A stretch of 22,590 nucleotides of DNA, taken from assembly GCA_900545875.1 (NCBI GenBank), contig URAQ01000004.1, positions 1 through 22,590 of the forward strand, read 5' to 3'. The notes under the pieces were generated by a model that was not told where the DNA came from, ran no database searches, and worked only from the letters and a program-made list of their open reading frames with translations. Positions 9,798-16,291 of the stretch are shown piece by piece. Numbering within the stretch: position 1 is the first letter of the stretch; each line of letters begins with the position of its first letter. This DNA is from an uncultured Collinsella sp. GTDB lineage: Bacteria > Actinomycetota > Coriobacteriia > Coriobacteriales > Coriobacteriaceae. Made by a program: the position numbers and the translations under genes.

Positions 9798-11150
9798 TTA
9801 GCTCTGAGCTCGCACGCGAGCGGCGCCGAGTTCGGTCAGATGGTATTTCTGGCCATGCTTGATGACCAAGCCGGCCTGCGCCAAGTCATTGAGTGTGCGT
9901 GACCAAGTGGGGGCCGAGTTTCCAAACGCCCTCGCCAGATCGGTAGCACCGCACGCTTGATTTTGTGCCAGATAGCCCAGTGCGGCGTTGCCGCGATCGC
10001 TTACGAACACGTCCGGTTGTGGCTGCGCATACTGATTTGCTGCATTAGGATACATCATTTGAGCTGCTGGTTGTTGAGAACCCTGCATCGGCGGCATTTG
10101 CTGTTGAAAACTTTGAGGCCACTGTTGGTAAGGCTGCGGGGTCATCTGCTGGGCCCAGGGGTTGTACTGCTGCTGCGGCATCTGCTGGTACGGCTGCTGA
10201 TATCCCTGCTGGTACTGCTGTGGGAACTGCTGGCCATACCCCAGTGGCGGCATCTGCTGATATGGATATCCCTGTTGGTACGGCTGATAGCCCATTTGCT
10301 GGCCGCCCGGTGCCCCCGTCGCCTGCTGCATTGCTGCTGCATCCTGATCCGCCAGCGGCATGGCCTCTGGCGCGTTTGACGGCATCGACATCGATGCCGC
10401 CTGGGACTGTTGTGTAGGAAGCATTCCGGGCTGCTGCATCTGTCCCACGGGGCGCTGCATCTGTTGCGTTGCCATGGGCTGCTGCGCAAAAGCTCCCGGC
10501 AGGGGATATGTGGGATGCTCCGTCTCGGGCCGCACGGCAGCGCCGCGTCCGCCGGCGCGTTCGATTTCCTGCACGCGTTTAGGGTTCAGGCTTACCGTAA
10601 CCACGGTGCCGTTGCCCATATTGTCCTCGATGGATACGGCACCGCCGGCGTTTTCCAAATACTCCTGCACCATGGGAAACCCTGCTCCGGTTCCACGGAT
10701 GTAGCGCTTCATCTTGCTGTTTGCGCTGGTAACGCCAAAGTCGAAAGCGCGCTCCTTGTCGTCGATGCCGGGCCCCTGATCGGCAAAGCGGATGGTGTCT
10801 CCGCCGTCCAGAATCGAGATGATGGGCTCGGCAAAGTGCGCGTGGATAAAGTTTTCGACAATCTCGCGGATGACCATGAGCGAGATATGGCCACCTTGTT
10901 CTTTCATGCACTGGTAGACGGTGTTGGTCGTCTCTTCCAAATACGTGCGGACATCTTGCGGATCAATGACGATCACACGCGGTGTCGACAGCATGTCGTC
11001 ATAGACGGCGATGCGCGCGGCGTACATGGCTTTTGGCGCCTGCGTGGTCGTCTGCTCGCCTTCCTTACGCTCTTCGCGCACGCCGGTGATGTGCTCGTTG
11101 TCGGGTGCCGGGTCTCCGGAATCGACCATGGTGTAAAAGTCGTCAGACAT
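9798..11150 (-). CDS. GHKL ATPase with Q/Y/P-rich linker and winged-helix domain, function unknown
   Basis: I do not recognise this 450-residue protein as a named family. Residues about 40-190 form a GHKL (histidine-kinase-type) ATP-binding domain: N-box EIVENFIHA (96-104), G1 box DQGPGID (124-130), G2 box GTGAGFPM (153-160), and GNGTVVTVSL closing the fold. There is no histidine phospho-acceptor domain, no membrane segment and no sensor, so it resembles stand-alone SpoIIAB/RsbW-like domains more than a classical kinase. Residues about 219-380 are low-complexity, very rich in Gln, Pro, Tyr and Met (for example QQYQQGYQQPYQQMPQQQ). Residues about 383-447 look like a winged helix (ATDLARAFG, SRTLNDLAQAGLVIKHGQKYHLTELG). 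Only 15 bases separate it from dnaA, which it precedes in one unit. It may control origin firing or dnaA expression; that is inference. Confidence 0.88.
   Translation of the reverse strand: MSDDFYTMVDSGDPAPDNEHITGVREERKEGEQTTTQAPKAMYAARIAVYDDMLSTPRVIVIDPQDVRTYLEETTNTVYQCMKEQGGHISLMVIREIVENFIHAHFAEPIISILDGGDTIRFADQGPGIDDKERAFDFGVTSANSKMKRYIRGTGAGFPMVQEYLENAGGAVSIEDNMGNGTVVTVSLNPKRVQEIERAGGRGAAVRPETEHPTYPLPGAFAQQPMATQQMQRPVGQMQQPGMLPTQQSQAASMSMPSNAPEAMPLADQDAAAMQQATGAPGGQQMGYQPYQQGYPYQQMPPLGYGQQFPQQYQQGYQQPYQQMPQQQYNPWAQQMTPQPYQQWPQSFQQQMPPMQGSQQPAAQMMYPNAANQYAQPQPDVFVSDRGNAALGYLAQNQACGATDLARAFGNSAPTWSRTLNDLAQAGLVIKHGQKYHLTELGAARVRAQS
10090..10310 (-). repeat. Imperfect short tandem repeats coding Gln/Tyr/Pro tract
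   Basis: The plus strand shows many degenerate units built on CTGCTG with TGGTA or TGATA (for example TGCTGGTACGGCTGCTGATA). Together they encode repeated YQQ, QQY and QQM units on the minus strand. The reading frame is kept throughout. Such tracts can change length by slippage, so copy number may differ between strains. Confidence 0.7.
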
Positions 11151-11183
11151 GCCGCTCGCAATCTTTCAAAAGGTTTCGAACAA

Positions 11184-11211
11184 ATAGTAGCTCACCGTGC
11201 AATGTTTCTCA
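11184..11211 (-). promoter_or_regulatory. Weak candidate promoter for the ATPase-dnaA unit
   Basis: On the minus strand TACTAT (11184-11189) could be a -10 element about 34 bases before the start codon. The -35 position, TGAGAA (11206-11211, spacer 16), is poor. The region directly upstream is filled with DnaA-box-like sites, so binding of DnaA here would fit autoregulation. The start codon ATG 11148-11150 has only a weak ribosome-binding sequence (GAGCGGC). Confidence 0.25.
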
Positions 11212-11213
11212 TC

Positions 11214-11230
11214 TTTCGACAACTTTTCAA
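11214..11230 (+). repeat. Composite repeat shared by both origin clusters
   Basis: TTTCGACAACTTTTCAA matches 8027-8043 (TTTCGACAAGTTTTCAA) at 16 of 17 positions. In the 8-kb copy it runs into the exact DnaA-box 14-mer. Here it runs into TTTTCAAAA (11224-11232), one base off TTTTCAACA, directly abutting the opposite-strand box at 11232-11245. Confidence 0.65.
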
Positions 11231-11231
11231 A

Positions 11232-11245
11232 ACCTGTTGAAAACT
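11232..11245 (-). promoter_or_regulatory. DnaA box variant, 14-mer copy 2
   Basis: ACCTGTTGAAAACT on the plus strand is AGTTTTCAACAGGT on the minus strand, identical to copy 1 at 8035-8048. With the preceding TTTTCAA it forms a head-to-head inverted pair (TTTTCAA, six bases, TTGAAAA). Near-matches lie at 11245-11253 (TTTGGAAAA) and 11265-11273 (TTCTCAACA). Confidence 0.7.
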
Positions 11246-11284
11246 TTGGAAAACGGACGAAAAGTTCTCAACATTGCCAACATG

Positions 11285-11298
11285 ACCTGTTGAAAACT
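11285..11298 (-). promoter_or_regulatory. DnaA box variant, 14-mer copy 3
   Basis: A second exact ACCTGTTGAAAACT, in the same orientation as copy 2 and 53 bases from it, about five helical turns. The 345-base gap 11151-11495 holds this DnaA-box cluster, the weak promoter candidate facing left, and the rpmH promoter and leader facing right. I see no gene in it. Confidence 0.7.
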
Positions 11299-11393
11299 CG
11301 ATGAAATATCGTGAAAAGTTGTCATGCACCGCTAAATCGAGCTTGGCTTATGGGGGAACCGTGTGAACTGCGCAACCTTTTACCTTTGATTTC

Positions 11394-11423
11394 TTGACAT
11401 TTGAACATTGATTTCCCTACAAT
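11394..11423 (+). promoter_or_regulatory. Promoter of rpmH operon
   Basis: TTGACA (11394-11399), 18-base spacer, TACAAT (11418-11423): a near-consensus housekeeping promoter. It starts transcription about 65 bases before rpmH and is the clearest promoter in the window. Confidence 0.85.
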
Positions 11424-11449
11424 CTTCAAGCTCACGTGTCTATATCTGC

Positions 11450-11467
11450 GTCCGCGTCCCCGCGGAC
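11450..11467 (+). other. Hairpin in the rpmH leader
   Basis: GTCCGCG (11450-11456), loop TCCC, CGCGGAC (11461-11467) is a perfect 7-bp G/C stem in the leader RNA. It ends 15 bases before the AGGAGG ribosome-binding site (11482-11487). There is no U tract, so it is not a terminator. It may stabilise the leader or modulate translation of L34. Confidence 0.5.
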
Positions 11468-11495
11468 ACTCGAAATGCAGCAGGAGGAACTTAAG

Positions 11496-11630
11496 ATGAA
11501 GCGTACGTATCAGCCTAATAAGCGTAAGCGTGCCAAGACCCATGGCTTCCGTGCCCGTATGGCCACTAAGGGTGGTCGTGCCGTGCTCGCCCGTCGTCGC
11601 GCCAAGGGCCGCAAGCGTCTCACTGTCTAG
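11496..11630 (+). CDS. rpmH: 50S ribosomal protein L34
   Basis: This is the complete 44-residue L34, starting [19 protein letters not shown] and ending GRKRLTV, highly basic as expected. It binds 23S rRNA in the large subunit. ATG at 11496 has AGGAGG eight bases upstream. The in-frame upstream ATG at 11436 would only add non-conserved residues across the leader hairpin, so I reject it. It is the first gene of the rightward rpmH-rnpA-yidD-yidC-jag unit. Confidence 0.98.
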   Translation: MKRTYQPNKRKRAKTHGFRARMATKGGRAVLARRRAKGRKRLTV

Positions 11631-11650
11631 CAGCGATACACACATCTCGC

Positions 11651-11989
11651 ATGAAGACTATTAAGTCTCGGCAAGATTTCGAGCATGTGTTCAGTCAGGG
11701 GCGTCGTTTCAATCACCCTCTGATTCGAATGACCATATGTGAATCGGTTGGCGAAGGCGACTCCGGAAGGGTCGCCTTCGTTGGTGCTAAGCGACTCGGT
11801 TGTGCCGTCGTGCGCAACCGATCTAAGCGTGTGATGCGCGAGGCCGCCCGCAGCTGCGGATTTCCCGTTGCGGGTTATGACATCATCTTGTTTGCAACTC
11901 CCAAGACTAGGGTTTCCTCGCCGCAGGAGATGGACAAGGCGTTGCGTTCGCTTATGAAGCGCGCCGGCGTTGCCGGGGAGGAGCGATGA
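11651..11989 (+). CDS. rnpA: Ribonuclease P protein component
   Basis: Basic protein cofactor of RNase P, which trims the 5' leader of precursor tRNAs. It has 112 residues, beginning [19 protein letters not shown]. The family RNR motif is seen in [15 protein letters not shown]. It starts 20 bases after rpmH. No Shine-Dalgarno lies before the ATG, so translation is probably coupled to rpmH, a common arrangement for this pair. It ends in a 4-base ATGA overlap with yidD. Confidence 0.96.
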   Translation: MKTIKSRQDFEHVFSQGRRFNHPLIRMTICESVGEGDSGRVAFVGAKRLGCAVVRNRSKRVMREAARSCGFPVAGYDIILFATPKTRVSSPQEMDKALRSLMKRAGVAGEER

Positions 11990-12210
11990 GCAATCACGTT
12001 TTGCGACGTGTTGCCATCGCTCCTATTCGCATATATCAACAGGTTATTTCGCCCTTATTGCCTGACGCCTGCATTTATTACCCAACGTGCTCGCAATACG
12101 CCATCCAGGCGATTGAGAAGCACGGTGTTTTGAGAGGCTGCTGGCTTGCCGTGAGGCGCATCGCTCGCTGCAATCCCCTGCACGTCGGCGGTTATGACCC
12201 TGTGCCCTAG
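11986..12210 (+). CDS. yidD: Membrane protein insertion efficiency factor YidD
   Basis: A small 74-residue protein of the YidD family, thought to help YidC-dependent membrane insertion. The conserved core [26 protein letters not shown] and the cysteine-containing C-terminal part [14 protein letters not shown] are complete. The N-terminal part is an amphipathic helix expected to lie on the membrane. ATG overlaps the rnpA stop and is preceded by GGGGAGGAG. A 6-bp hairpin (12202-12217) spans its stop codon just ahead of the yidC ribosome-binding site. Confidence 0.95.
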   Translation: MSNHVLRRVAIAPIRIYQQVISPLLPDACIYYPTCSQYAIQAIEKHGVLRGCWLAVRRIARCNPLHVGGYDPVP

Positions 12211-12239
12211 CGGGCACTCGCTATCGGAGGAAAACTTAC

Positions 12240-13010
12240 ATGTGGGATTGGATCGTTAACATCCTTTTCGAGCTGCTCAAGCTCATCCAGACCTTTGCGG
12301 TCGACTGGGGCCTGTCCATCATCATTCTGGTGGTCATCATCCGTCTGCTGCTGACGCCGCTTATGCTCAAGTCGACCAAGTCGACGGCTCGCATGCAGGT
12401 GCTGCAGCCCAAGATGCTCGAGATCCAGGAGCGCTATGCCGACGATCCCCAGCGTCAGGCCGAGGAGATGCAGAAGTTCTACAGCGAGAACAAGTTCAAC
12501 CCCATGGCTGGCTGTCTGCCGCTGCTGATTCAGATGCCTATCCTGTTCGCCCTGTTTACATTGCTGCGCAACCTGCCGCAGTACTTTAACGACGGCACGT
12601 TCTCGTTCTTCAACATCCTGCCCGACCTGACCACCACGCCGAGCGCTTCCTTTGCCGATGGCTTTATGGTTGCACTGCCTGCGCTGGTTTGCCTGATCCT
12701 GTTCGCCGTCCTGACCCTGATTCCGCAGCTCTATATGTCGCGCAACCAGACCGGCCAGCAGGCTCAGAGCATGCGTATGATGGCCGTTGTCATGACGGTC
12801 ATGATGCTTTGGATGGGCTGGAGCCTTCCCGTTGGTGTTCTGCTGTACTATGACGTCTCGTCTGCTTGGCAGGTTATCCAGCAGATTTTTGTGACGCAGG
12901 AGGTCATCGACAAGGCGAAGGCCGATGAGGAGGAGCGTCTTAAGAACGCTCCGCTGCAGGTTGAGGTCACTCGTCGAGAGAAGAAGCCGCGCCCGCACAA
13001 GAAGAAGTAA
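12240..13010 (+). CDS. yidC: YidC/Oxa1-family membrane protein insertase
   Basis: Inserts membrane proteins into the cytoplasmic membrane alone or with SecYEG. It has 256 residues, short and without the large periplasmic domain or a lipoprotein signal, as in many actinobacteria. The first conserved transmembrane segment (about 24-42) carries the functional arginine Arg35 in VVIIRLLLTP. A cytoplasmic helical hairpin (about 50-85) follows, then hydrophobic segments near 93-112, 143-165 and 178-205. The tail is strongly basic (EKKPRPHKKK), as expected for ribosome contact. ATG at 12240 has GGAGG nine bases upstream. Confidence 0.96.
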   Translation: MWDWIVNILFELLKLIQTFAVDWGLSIIILVVIIRLLLTPLMLKSTKSTARMQVLQPKMLEIQERYADDPQRQAEEMQKFYSENKFNPMAGCLPLLIQMPILFALFTLLRNLPQYFNDGTFSFFNILPDLTTTPSASFADGFMVALPALVCLILFAVLTLIPQLYMSRNQTGQQAQSMRMMAVVMTVMMLWMGWSLPVGVLLYYDVSSAWQVIQQIFVTQEVIDKAKADEEERLKNAPLQVEVTRREKKPRPHKKK

Positions 13011-13027
13011 CGGGATATCAATCTTAT

Positions 13028-13039
13028 TTAGGTACCTAA
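13028..13039. repeat. 12-bp perfect palindrome, copy 1
   Basis: TTAGGTACCTAA lies in the 44-base yidC-jag gap, just before the jag ribosome-binding site. The same palindrome with the same following C occurs at 16532-16543. It could be an operator for an unknown regulator. It is too short and lacks a loop and U tract for a terminator. Confidence 0.6.
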
Positions 13040-13054
13040 CCTTTGGAGTACGTT

Positions 13055-13624
13055 ATGTCTGAAGAGATCATCGAGGATATGCTTGAGGAGGTTGCCCCGC
13101 AGGTCGCGGGCGATTATCCCGAGATTGCACAGCGCTACAAGGCTGGTGAAGAGCTGACCGATGAGGAGCTTGACACCATTGCCGATGTTGCGATTTCCAT
13201 CCTGCGTTCCATCCTTTCGCACTTCGATGCCGCCAACTCTCCTATCGATGAGTATGAGGGCGACGAGGGTGAGCTGATTTTGGATGTAACGGCTCCCGAC
13301 CTTGCTGTTCTCATTGGCCGTCATGGTCGCACCCTTGATGCCCTTCAGGTTATGTTCTCTTTGCTGGTGAGCCGCAAACTTGGCTTTAGGTATCCGGTTG
13401 TAGTGGACGTAGAGGGATACAAGAGTCGCCGTCAGGACAAGGTTGCTTCCATGGCTCAGTCTGCTGCCGAGCGTGCCATCCGCACTCATAAGAGTGTTTC
13501 GCTTCCGCCCATGAATGCCTACGAGCGTCGACTGGTTCACATTGCACTTCGTGGCAATGATGCCGTCGATACTCATTCTGAGGGTTCTGACCCTGATCGC
13601 CATGTGGTGATTGTTGCTCGATAA
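13055..13624 (+). CDS. jag: Jag/KhpB RNA-binding protein (KH-R3H)
   Basis: RNA-binding protein of the Jag/KhpB family, linked in other Gram-positives to cell division and envelope control and usually encoded after yidC. It has 189 residues. A KH domain has the GxxG loop IGRHG (87-91) in LIGRHGRTLDALQ. An R3H domain carries Arg158 and His162 in YERRLVHIAL, and the C-terminus DRHVVIVAR is typical. The N-terminal part (1-60) is acidic and lacks the basic Jag-N motif of Bacillus SpoIIIJ-associated protein. ATG 13055 is chosen because TTTGGAG is seven bases upstream; the in-frame TTG at 13043 is inside that signal. A terminator follows. Confidence 0.94.
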   Translation: MSEEIIEDMLEEVAPQVAGDYPEIAQRYKAGEELTDEELDTIADVAISILRSILSHFDAANSPIDEYEGDEGELILDVTAPDLAVLIGRHGRTLDALQVMFSLLVSRKLGFRYPVVVDVEGYKSRRQDKVASMAQSAAERAIRTHKSVSLPPMNAYERRLVHIALRGNDAVDTHSEGSDPDRHVVIVAR

Positions 13625-13642
13625 TCTTCTCGAGCTTATGCT

Positions 13643-13674
13643 AAGGGGACGTGGTTTCCACGTCCCCTTTTTTT
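13643..13674 (+). terminator. Rho-independent terminator after jag
   Basis: There is a perfect 12-bp inverted repeat, AAGGGGACGTGG (13643-13654) and CCACGTCCCCTT (13658-13669), with a 3-nt loop and seven T (13668-13674). It ends the rpmH-jag unit, 46 bases before rsmG. Confidence 0.93.
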
Positions 13675-13720
13675 GTCAAAAGTTCTCGATACACTGATTT
13701 TTGTCAGAAAGGAGCTTTCG

Positions 13721-14458
13721 TTGTTAGTACTTACTGATCAGCAGGCTGACGAGATGTTGAGTCGTCTAACTTCCTATTGCAAAGAGTATTCCTTGAGCGT
13801 AACTGATGTTGAGCTGAGGAAATGTATTCAGCATTTGGATTTGGTTCTAGAAACAAATAAGACAACCAATCTCACCCGTATTCTTAACGTAGAAGATGCT
13901 GCAGTACTTCATATCCTCGACTCACTTGTTTTGCTCCCCTATATCAACAAGGCTCCTGAGGGAGCTTTGCTCGATATGGGAACAGGTGCGGGCTTCCCTG
14001 GTATTCCATTAACCATAACCACGCATCGTAAATCTACTTATATTGACTCTGTTGGCAAGAAGGTTGATGCGGTTAATTCCTTTGTCCATGCTCTTGGATT
14101 GAAACATGCTCATGCGGTTCATGATCGTCTTGAAGAATATGCTCGAAGCCATAAGAAGCAGTTCTCTGTTGTAACCGCCCGCGCACTGGCCCCTCTACCG
14201 ATTCTTGTTGAGTATGCGGCTCCGTATCTGAAGGATGGAGGGCTATTTGTTATAACCAAGGGCAATCCTTCGGATGAGGAGCTTGCTTCCGGCATGTCAG
14301 CAGCTAAGATTTGCGGCTTCACTTTGCTTCTGAATGACACAATTGATTTGCCTGAAGGCTTGGGTCACAGGGAGTTCATTGTTCTTAAGAAGAGTCATCC
14401 AGCATCTGTCTCATTGCCTCGTGCAAATGGCGTGGCAAAGAAGAATCCGCTTGCCTAG
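13721..14458 (+). CDS. rsmG: 16S rRNA (guanine527-N7)-methyltransferase RsmG
   Basis: SAM-dependent methyltransferase that makes m7G527 in 16S rRNA; loss gives low-level streptomycin resistance in many bacteria. The SAM-binding motif is LLDMGTGAGFPGIPL (83-97), followed by the family sequence VVTARALAPLPILVEYA. Start: TTG at 13721 with AAAGGAG six bases upstream gives 245 residues. The in-frame TTG at 13673 lies in the T tract of the terminator and has no ribosome-binding site, so I reject it. No good promoter is visible between the terminator and the start. Codons are visibly more A/T-rich than in yidC or dnaA. The first parS site begins two bases after its stop codon. Confidence 0.95.
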   Translation: MLVLTDQQADEMLSRLTSYCKEYSLSVTDVELRKCIQHLDLVLETNKTTNLTRILNVEDAAVLHILDSLVLLPYINKAPEGALLDMGTGAGFPGIPLTITTHRKSTYIDSVGKKVDAVNSFVHALGLKHAHAVHDRLEEYARSHKKQFSVVTARALAPLPILVEYAAPYLKDGGLFVITKGNPSDEELASGMSAAKICGFTLLLNDTIDLPEGLGHREFIVLKKSHPASVSLPRANGVAKKNPLA

Positions 14459-14459
14459 A

Positions 14460-14475
14460 TGTTTCACGTGAAACA
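14460..14475. promoter_or_regulatory. parS site 1
   Basis: TGTTTCACGTGAAACA, a perfect 16-bp match to the widespread parS palindrome bound by ParB, immediately after rsmG and upstream of parA. The symmetry extends one base each side. Confidence 0.97.
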
Positions 14476-14498
14476 TAATGGATACTAACAACTTGCAG

Positions 14499-14514
14499 TG
14501 TTTCACGTGAAACA
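14499..14514. promoter_or_regulatory. parS site 2
   Basis: A second perfect TGTTTCACGTGAAACA, starting exactly 39 bases after site 1, with a 23-base spacer of unrelated sequence. Confidence 0.97.
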
Positions 14515-14537
14515 TGGCGGTTGATATCGATTCGGAA

Positions 14538-14553
14538 TGTTTCACGTGAAACA
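14538..14553. promoter_or_regulatory. parS site 3
   Basis: A third perfect TGTTTCACGTGAAACA, again 39 bases on from site 2. It ends 39 bases before the parA start, so ParB bound here could also repress parAB. Confidence 0.97.
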
Positions 14554-14592
14554 TCCTCCGTTTGACAGCTTTAATACACACCAGGAGGGACC

Positions 14593-15393
14593 GTGGGATT
14601 TCGCGACGTTAAGCGTTCTAAGAGCGCAAAAGACACGCGTATCATTGCAATCATCAATCAAAAAGGCGGCGTCGGTAAGTCAACGACGGCTGTAAACCTT
14701 GCAGCAGCACTGGGTGAGCAGGGTCGTAAGACACTGATTGTCGATTTTGATCCGCAGGGAAACAGCACCAGTGGATTCGGAATTGAAAAAGAAGACCTTG
14801 ATCACTGCATCTATGATGCATTGTTGAATGATGTGCCGGCAGAATCGCTTGTTCTTGATACAAATTGTAAAAAGGTATTCGTTATTCCGGCTACAATTCA
14901 ACTTGCAGGCGCGGAAATTGAGCTCGTAAGCGCAATTGCTCGTGAAACCCGCCTCAAAGATTTGCTTGAGCCGATTCAGGACGAGTTTGACTTTATTTTC
15001 ATTGACTGTCCTCCTTCGCTCGGCCTGCTTACTATCAACGCTTTGACCGCAGCAGACAGCGTTTTGATTCCGATCCAGTGCGAATATTACGCACTCGAGG
15101 GCGTTACGAAGCTGCTTGAGTCAATGAAGATGGTCAAATCACGGCTGAACAAGGGCTTAGACACCTATGGTGTGCTTATGACCATGTATGACTCGCGTAC
15201 TTCACTATCGAATCAGGTTGTTGAGGAGGTTCAATCGTACTTTGGTGATAAGGCGTTTAAGACGCTAATCCCCCGTACGGTTAAAATCTCCGAAGCTCCG
15301 TCTTTTGGAGAACCGGTAATTACCTATGCACCTCAAAATAAGGGTGCAAAAGCATATATGAACCTTGCAAAAGAGGTGATCAAGCGTGCCTAG
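14593..15393 (+). CDS. parA: Chromosome partitioning ATPase ParA (Soj)
   Basis: Walker-type ATPase that, with ParB-parS, segregates newly copied origins and can act on DnaA. It has 266 residues. The deviant Walker A is KGGVGKST (24-31), with signature Lys24. The switch region is VDFDPQGN and Walker B is FIDCPPSLG. A 15-residue basic N-terminal stretch (GFRDVKRSKSAKD) precedes the core and could bind DNA. GTG at 14593 follows AGGAGGGA at good distance. Its last 8 bases overlap the parB start. Three parS sites lie directly upstream. I find no convincing promoter; TTGACA at 14562 lacks a correctly placed -10. Confidence 0.97.
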   Translation: MGFRDVKRSKSAKDTRIIAIINQKGGVGKSTTAVNLAAALGEQGRKTLIVDFDPQGNSTSGFGIEKEDLDHCIYDALLNDVPAESLVLDTNCKKVFVIPATIQLAGAEIELVSAIARETRLKDLLEPIQDEFDFIFIDCPPSLGLLTINALTAADSVLIPIQCEYYALEGVTKLLESMKMVKSRLNKGLDTYGVLMTMYDSRTSLSNQVVEEVQSYFGDKAFKTLIPRTVKISEAPSFGEPVITYAPQNKGAKAYMNLAKEVIKRA

Positions 15394-16291
15394 TGTAAAG
15401 AAACGTGGCGGATTGGGACGTGGACTCAATGCTTTGGTCTCAGAGGCCGAGTATGAGACCGGCGGTTCGGCTGCATCGGCTTCAAATGCCGCATCTGAAA
15501 CAAAACTACCTATTGAGGATATCGTTCCCAACCCTAATCAGCCGCGAATTCACTTTAACGAAACTGAACTTCGCGAGTTGAGCGAGTCAATCCAAGAACA
15601 TGGCGTTTTGCAGCCGCTTTTGGTTCGCAAGCATGGAAACGGCTATGAGATCATCGCTGGTGAGCGTCGTTACCAGGCGTCAAAGCTTGCTGGCCTTGAA
15701 GAATTGCCAGTCATCATTAAAGAGGTAAATGATGAAGAGATGCTGGCTCTTGCTCTTATCGAAAACCTTCAGCGTTCTGATCTGAATCCCGTCGAAGAGG
15801 CTAAGGGCTATCGCCAACTCATTGATGCCAGCGGGATGACCCAGGAGGCATTGTCGAAGGCAGTAAGCAAGTCACGCTCTGCAATTACAAACTCGCTGCG
15901 TCTTCTCGATCTCCCCGAAGTAGTTCAGCAGATGATTTTTGAGGGCAAACTTACTGCTGGTCATGCACGTGCGATTCTTGCAGTTCCCTATGAGGACGCG
16001 CGTATTCGACTTGCAGAGAAAGTTGTTACAGAGGGCCTTTCCGTAAGAGCGACAGAAAATCTTGCTCCGTTGTTTTCTGCCGGAGAGACACCTAAGACGC
16101 CGAGGCCTGCAACGCCTCAGTCTTTTAAAAAGGCTGCCCGCGTGCTTCGTCAGGTTTTTAATACCAACGTGCGTGTGAAGAGCTCGCGTGGAAAGAATAA
16201 GATTGAGATTGAGTTTAAAGACGAGGAAGAGCTCTCTCGTATTCTTGGCGAAATGATTCAGTTTGATCAAGGAGGCCAAGATGAGGAATAA
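15386..16291 (+). CDS. parB: Chromosome partitioning protein ParB (Spo0J)
   Basis: CTP-dependent DNA clamp that loads at parS and spreads, forming the origin partition complex and recruiting condensin. It has 301 residues. The N-terminal RGGLGRGLNALV is the typical ParA-interacting segment. The CTP-binding motifs are GERRYQA (92-98) and ENLQRSDLNPVEEA (126-139). The helix-turn-helix is in TQEALSKAVSKSRSAITNSL (about 152-171). A basic linker and dimerisation domain end it. GTG at 15386 lies inside the end of parA and has GAGGTGATC upstream, a very strong ribosome-binding site. Its end contains the ribosome-binding site of the following small gene. Confidence 0.97.
   Translation: MPSVKKRGGLGRGLNALVSEAEYETGGSAASASNAASETKLPIEDIVPNPNQPRIHFNETELRELSESIQEHGVLQPLLVRKHGNGYEIIAGERRYQASKLAGLEELPVIIKEVNDEEMLALALIENLQRSDLNPVEEAKGYRQLIDASGMTQEALSKAVSKSRSAITNSLRLLDLPEVVQQMIFEGKLTAGHARAILAVPYEDARIRLAEKVVTEGLSVRATENLAPLFSAGETPKTPRPATPQSFKKAARVLRQVFNTNVRVKSSRGKNKIEIEFKDEEELSRILGEMIQFDQGGQDEE

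Noticed and set aside
10090..10310. CRISPR-like array
   Set aside because: The repeats are short, degenerate, contiguous and keep a reading frame; there are no spacers and no cas genes. They code a low-complexity protein tract.
11322..11645. 107-residue minus-strand open frame opposite rpmH
   Set aside because: It lies opposite the rpmH promoter, leader and gene; no family, no ribosome-binding site.
14562..14567. TTGACA ahead of parA as a -35 element
   Set aside because: The position 17-18 bases downstream is the ribosome-binding site, not a -10; TAATAC is only a few bases away. Not a usable promoter as it stands.
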